Assembly (NCBI GenBank): GCA_964449565.1
Contig: CAYUZB010000007.1
Span: forward strand, 1 to 64,000
Reading direction: 5' to 3'
Length of the DNA: 64,000 nucleotides
Source of the DNA: Granulosicoccus sp964449565
GTDB lineage: Bacteria > Pseudomonadota > Gammaproteobacteria > Granulosicoccales > Granulosicoccaceae
This document shows positions 61,548-64,000 of this stretch, in pieces. The position numbers were made by a program, and so were the translations under genes. Numbering within the stretch: the first letter of the stretch is position 1; each line of letters opens with the position of its first letter. The notes below the pieces were generated by a model that did not search any database, was not told the DNA's origin, and was given only the letters and a program-made list of their open reading frames with translations.

Positions 61548-62309
61548 CTACAGGGCGGTAAAGCCGCCATCGACACCAATGACCTGGCCGGTGATGTAGT
61601 CGGAAGCATGGCTCGCGAGAAATACGGTCACACCATCAAGATCTTCAAGCTTGCCATTGCGTTTCATGGCAGTTTTTGCGGCCAGTGAATCGGCAGTGGC
61701 AGAATCATCAAAAACCGGTGCAGTCAGTTCGGTTGGAAAGAACCCCGGTGCAATGGCATTGGCGGTAATGCCATTAGCCGACCAGGCTTCAGCCATGGCT
61801 CGTGTCACCTGTGCGATTCCGCCTTTGGACGCACCGTAAGCCAGTCCGTTGGGAAAAGCGCGAGTTGTTTGCAATGAGGCTATGTTAATGATGCGCCCCC
61901 AGCCTTGTTCGATCATTCCCGGAACGAACTCTCTGGCGAGAAAAAAAGGTACTGCCAGATTTAGATCGAGCGTTTGTGTCCAGGATTCAGGTGTGATGTC
62001 TTGCCAGGCTTGACGCAGATTCACACCAGCGGTATTACAGACGATATCGATATGTGGGACTGTGTCGAGTACCTTTGCGGCAAAGGCCGGGCATTGCGCT
62101 GGGCTTGCCAGATCCCCCGGAATCACGATTGCGTTCGCGGTCTTGGTAGCGGTTGCCTCAATGCTTGAAGCCGTGTCTTCAAGGGCTGATTGGCGGCGGC
62201 CGGTCAGGACGACAGTAGCACCTGCACTTGCCAGTGCCAAGGCCTGACGTTTTCCGATTCCAGAACCAGCGCCGGTTACCAGCGCGAATTTTTTATCCAG
62301 TGCGAACAA
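61548..62309 (-). CDS. SDR-family oxidoreductase (gluconate 5-dehydrogenase-like)
   Basis: A 253-residue short-chain dehydrogenase. Cofactor motif TGAGSGIGKRQA at residue 13, Ser in 'INIASLQT' and catalytic YGASK. 'DLNLAVPFFLAREF' and the C-terminal 'GQVIGVDGGF' fit the gluconate 5-dehydrogenase/2-deoxy-gluconate 3-dehydrogenase group. TTG start; the AAAGG ribosome binding site lies within the end of the TerC gene, five bases upstream of the coding overlap, so the two are probably co-translated. Confidence 0.9.
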   Translation of the reverse strand: MFALDKKFALVTGAGSGIGKRQALALASAGATVVLTGRRQSALEDTASSIEATATKTANAIVIPGDLASPAQCPAFAAKVLDTVPHIDIVCNTAGVNLRQAWQDITPESWTQTLDLNLAVPFFLAREFVPGMIEQGWGRIINIASLQTTRAFPNGLAYGASKGGIAQVTRAMAEAWSANGITANAIAPGFFPTELTAPVFDDSATADSLAAKTAMKRNGKLEDLDGVTVFLASHASDYITGQVIGVDGGFTAL

Positions 62310-62314
62310 ATCAA

Positions 62315-62962
62315 TCAGCCTTTGATCAGGGGCAGTAACTCAAGACCACCTTCCCAGGTCATGACAATACCCACGTAGAAAATCAGCGCCAGACCGACAT
62401 AGGCGATCCAGGGGTAACGCTGCAGCAGTTTGGCGATCATCGTTGCAGCGAAGATCATGAAGGCAACTGACAATGCGAGGCCAAAGATCAAAAGTATAGG
62501 AAATTCACGCGAAATACCTGCAATGGCCAGGACGTTGTCGATCGACATTGACAGGTCGGCTATCACTATTTGTATGACCGCTGGCCAAAGTGTGGCGAGC
62601 TGGTTTTGATCGGATGCATCACTCGCCGATGCTTCAGCCGCTTCATTGTGCTGTGCGTTGTCAGCACGAAGCTCGACCCAGAGTCGCCAGCATACCCACA
62701 ACAGTAACAAACCGCCGAAGAACTTCAGCCCGGTGATGCTGAGTAGTTGAATCGCGATCAGTGAGAAACCGATACGCATGATAACGGCAGCACCGATGCC
62801 GAACAGTATGACCTTCTTGCGCAGGTGTTGTGGAACACGAGATGCGACCATACCGACAATGATGGCATTGTCACCAGCGAGAACGAGATCAATAAAGATG
62901 ATCTGTACAAAGATTGCCGCAGCTTTTGCTGTAAACAATTCGGGGCCGAAAAGCTCAGTCAT
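62315..62962 (-). CDS. TerC-family membrane protein
   Basis: A 215-residue, about seven-helix protein of the TerC/YjbE family. The paired motifs 'DLVLAGDNAIIVGMV' and 'DLSMSIDNVLAIAG' carry the conserved metal-binding Asp residues. Family members export manganese or support metalation of secreted enzymes. ATG at 62962 chosen over a TTG 15 bases upstream. It sits between the TRAP permease gene and a co-oriented SDR gene, an unusual place. I found no yybP-ykoY (manganese) riboswitch upstream. Confidence 0.9.
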   Translation of the reverse strand: MTELFGPELFTAKAAAIFVQIIFIDLVLAGDNAIIVGMVASRVPQHLRKKVILFGIGAAVIMRIGFSLIAIQLLSITGLKFFGGLLLLWVCWRLWVELRADNAQHNEAAEASASDASDQNQLATLWPAVIQIVIADLSMSIDNVLAIAGISREFPILLIFGLALSVAFMIFAATMIAKLLQRYPWIAYVGLALIFYVGIVMTWEGGLELLPLIKG

Positions 62963-63013
62963 TTGACTCAAACGCAATTAGGTTAGAAGAGAGTAGAAAA
63001 ATAAACACTATGC

Positions 63014-63034
63014 CGGTTCGCGACTAGCGAACCG
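63014..63034 (-). terminator. Possible terminator after the TRAP permease gene
   Basis: CGGTTCGC and GCGAACCG form an 8-bp stem with a 5-base loop about 55 bases past the TRAP permease stop. On the minus strand a U-rich stretch (TTTATTTTT) begins only about nine bases after the stem, so it is a weak or partial terminator ahead of terC. Confidence 0.4.
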
Positions 63035-63087
63035 ACGGGTACCTGAAGACTAGTTAGAGCCTATCCATAAACAAATGTTTTTTAATC

Positions 63088-64000
63088 CTAACCGGACATA
63101 ACCTTCGGCAGCCACAGTACAAGCTGCGGGAAAATGAAGATCAGGATCAAGCCCACAAGTTGAACCAACATGAACTGCATCATGCCAAGGTAGATGTCTT
63201 TCAAATCCCACTCCGGCACTACGCCCTTCAAGAAATAGGCTGAGAGTGCAACCGGGGGTGAAAGCCAGGCCGTTTGCAGATTCACCGCGACAAGAATGCC
63301 GAACCAGACCATCAGATCATAGCGTTCCAAACCATGTACCGAAAGTGATTCGACAGTTGGCAACAAAATGGGAACAACGATTAACACAATCGGCACCCAT
63401 TCCAGAGGCCAGCCCAATAGAAAGATCAAAGCCATGACCAGGAGCAGGATTAAATAGGGTGACATATCAAGACCCAGGAGCAACTCCGTCATCATCTTCG
63501 GCGTACCAAGCGTGCTGAATTCAGCACCGAAGAAGTTGGAGGCCGCGACCAGAAACATGATCAGTACGGTGATTTCCAGGGCTTTGACCAAGCTTTCATA
63601 AAAGCTGGAAAAAGAGAATTTGCGATAGCCAATCGAGAGCAAGATCGCACCGAACGCCCCCATGGCAGCAGCTTCTGCCGGGGTTGCGAAGCCGAGCAGG
63701 ATCGAGCCCAAGGCGAAGGAAATCAGAATGGTGGGTGGCATCAAGCCGGCGAAGAATTCATCCCATAAATCCGAGAAGTGGAAGTCACCGGCGCTGTCCT
63801 TGTCGTAGATCGGTCGGCCCAGAAATGCCAGGAGGACGATGAATGCAGCGAAGACGATCGACCAGAGCGGTAAGCCGCCGTCGCCCAAGTTCGCGATGAT
63901 CATATAAACGTGGAACAGCACGGCGATGGGCACAGCGAATCGCAGAATGCTGAGGTTTCGATAGGCCGCATAGGCCAAGGCCATGGTCGCCAGAAAAACT
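63088..64000 (-). CDS. TRAP transporter large permease (DctM type), partial
   Basis: C-terminal part (about 300 residues visible) of a TRAP large permease; the start lies beyond the window edge. DctM features: repeated long hydrophobic segments, 'LLGFATPAEAAAMGAFGAILLSI', 'LGWPLEWVPIVLIVVPILLPTVESL' and 'WLSPPVALSAYFLKGV'. The first visible residues precede the conserved second half of the permease. The small permease and binding protein would be expected upstream outside the window. Substrate unknown; adjacent dehydrogenases hint at a carboxylate or sugar acid. Confidence 0.88.
   Translation of the reverse strand, partial: VFLATMALAYAAYRNLSILRFAVPIAVLFHVYMIIANLGDGGLPLWSIVFAAFIVLLAFLGRPIYDKDSAGDFHFSDLWDEFFAGLMPPTILISFALGSILLGFATPAEAAAMGAFGAILLSIGYRKFSFSSFYESLVKALEITVLIMFLVAASNFFGAEFSTLGTPKMMTELLLGLDMSPYLILLLVMALIFLLGWPLEWVPIVLIVVPILLPTVESLSVHGLERYDLMVWFGILVAVNLQTAWLSPPVALSAYFLKGVVPEWDLKDIYLGMMQFMLVQLVGLILIFIFPQLVLWLPKVMSG

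Noticed and set aside
62963..63087. Possible yybP-ykoY manganese riboswitch before terC
   Set aside because: The leader is short (about 125 bases) and I cannot find the conserved loop pairs; only one simple hairpin is visible.

Overview
The window looks like a chromosomal segment of a free-living, probably marine gammaproteobacterium. This rests on gene content: a FimT-PilV-PilW-PilX-PilE minor pilin cluster, UbiA, a YbiT-type ABC-F protein, several OmpA-domain envelope proteins, NudC, GlnK-Amt, a MoxR-DUF58-transglutaminase operon, a GH16 glucanase and a TRAP transporter. I cannot name the genus. There is no rRNA, tRNA, CRISPR array, prophage or intact insertion sequence, and genes are densely packed on both strands.

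Layout. 0.3-6.2 kb: one minus-strand operon for a basic amino acid ABC importer plus ornithine cyclodeaminase and arginase (arginine to ornithine to proline), with a divergent Lrp/AsnC regulator. 6.2-6.7 kb: a probable decayed gene. 6.9-10 kb: a conserved protein of unknown function and two paralogous OmpA-domain proteins. 10.2-19 kb: a ComF-like phosphoribosyltransferase, two dynamin-like GTPases interleaved with a CobT-like VWA protein and a peroxiredoxin, then ubiA and glutathione reductase. 19-22 kb: minor pilins without pilY1. 22-30.9 kb: ABC-F protein, two EamA exporters, dodecin, a PatB-type PLP enzyme, NUDIX hydrolase, flavin-reductase-like protein, TVP38 membrane protein, and a spore-photoproduct-lyase-like radical SAM protein coupled to a nucleoside phosphorylase.

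30.9-46.8 kb: an operon of two YbjQ-type proteins and an M48 peptidase, NudC, an enolase-superfamily enzyme, MoxR-DUF58-TgpA, a DUF349 protein followed by an EAL-CZB protein, a beta-hydroxyacid dehydrogenase, Amt-GlnK and a LysR regulator. 46.8-54.5 kb: a repeat-bearing intergenic region, an ABC exporter, an HNH protein, a putative gluzincin lipoprotein, a secreted GH16 glucanase and AcuI. 54.5-64 kb: a glycosyltransferase without a standard start codon, coupled to an aspartoacylase-family protein with altered active-site residues, an SLC13 transporter, an OmpA lipoprotein, CsaA, and a minus-strand run of TRAP permease, TerC, SDR and zinc alcohol dehydrogenase genes that looks like a sugar-acid or polyol catabolic unit.

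Best leads for new biology: the two GTPases around the CobT-like VWA gene, the YbjQ-YbjQ-M48 operon, the phosphorylase/radical-SAM pair, the protein of unknown function at 6.9-8.3 kb, and the apparently decaying pair at 54.5-56.5 kb. None is demonstrated here to be a working system.
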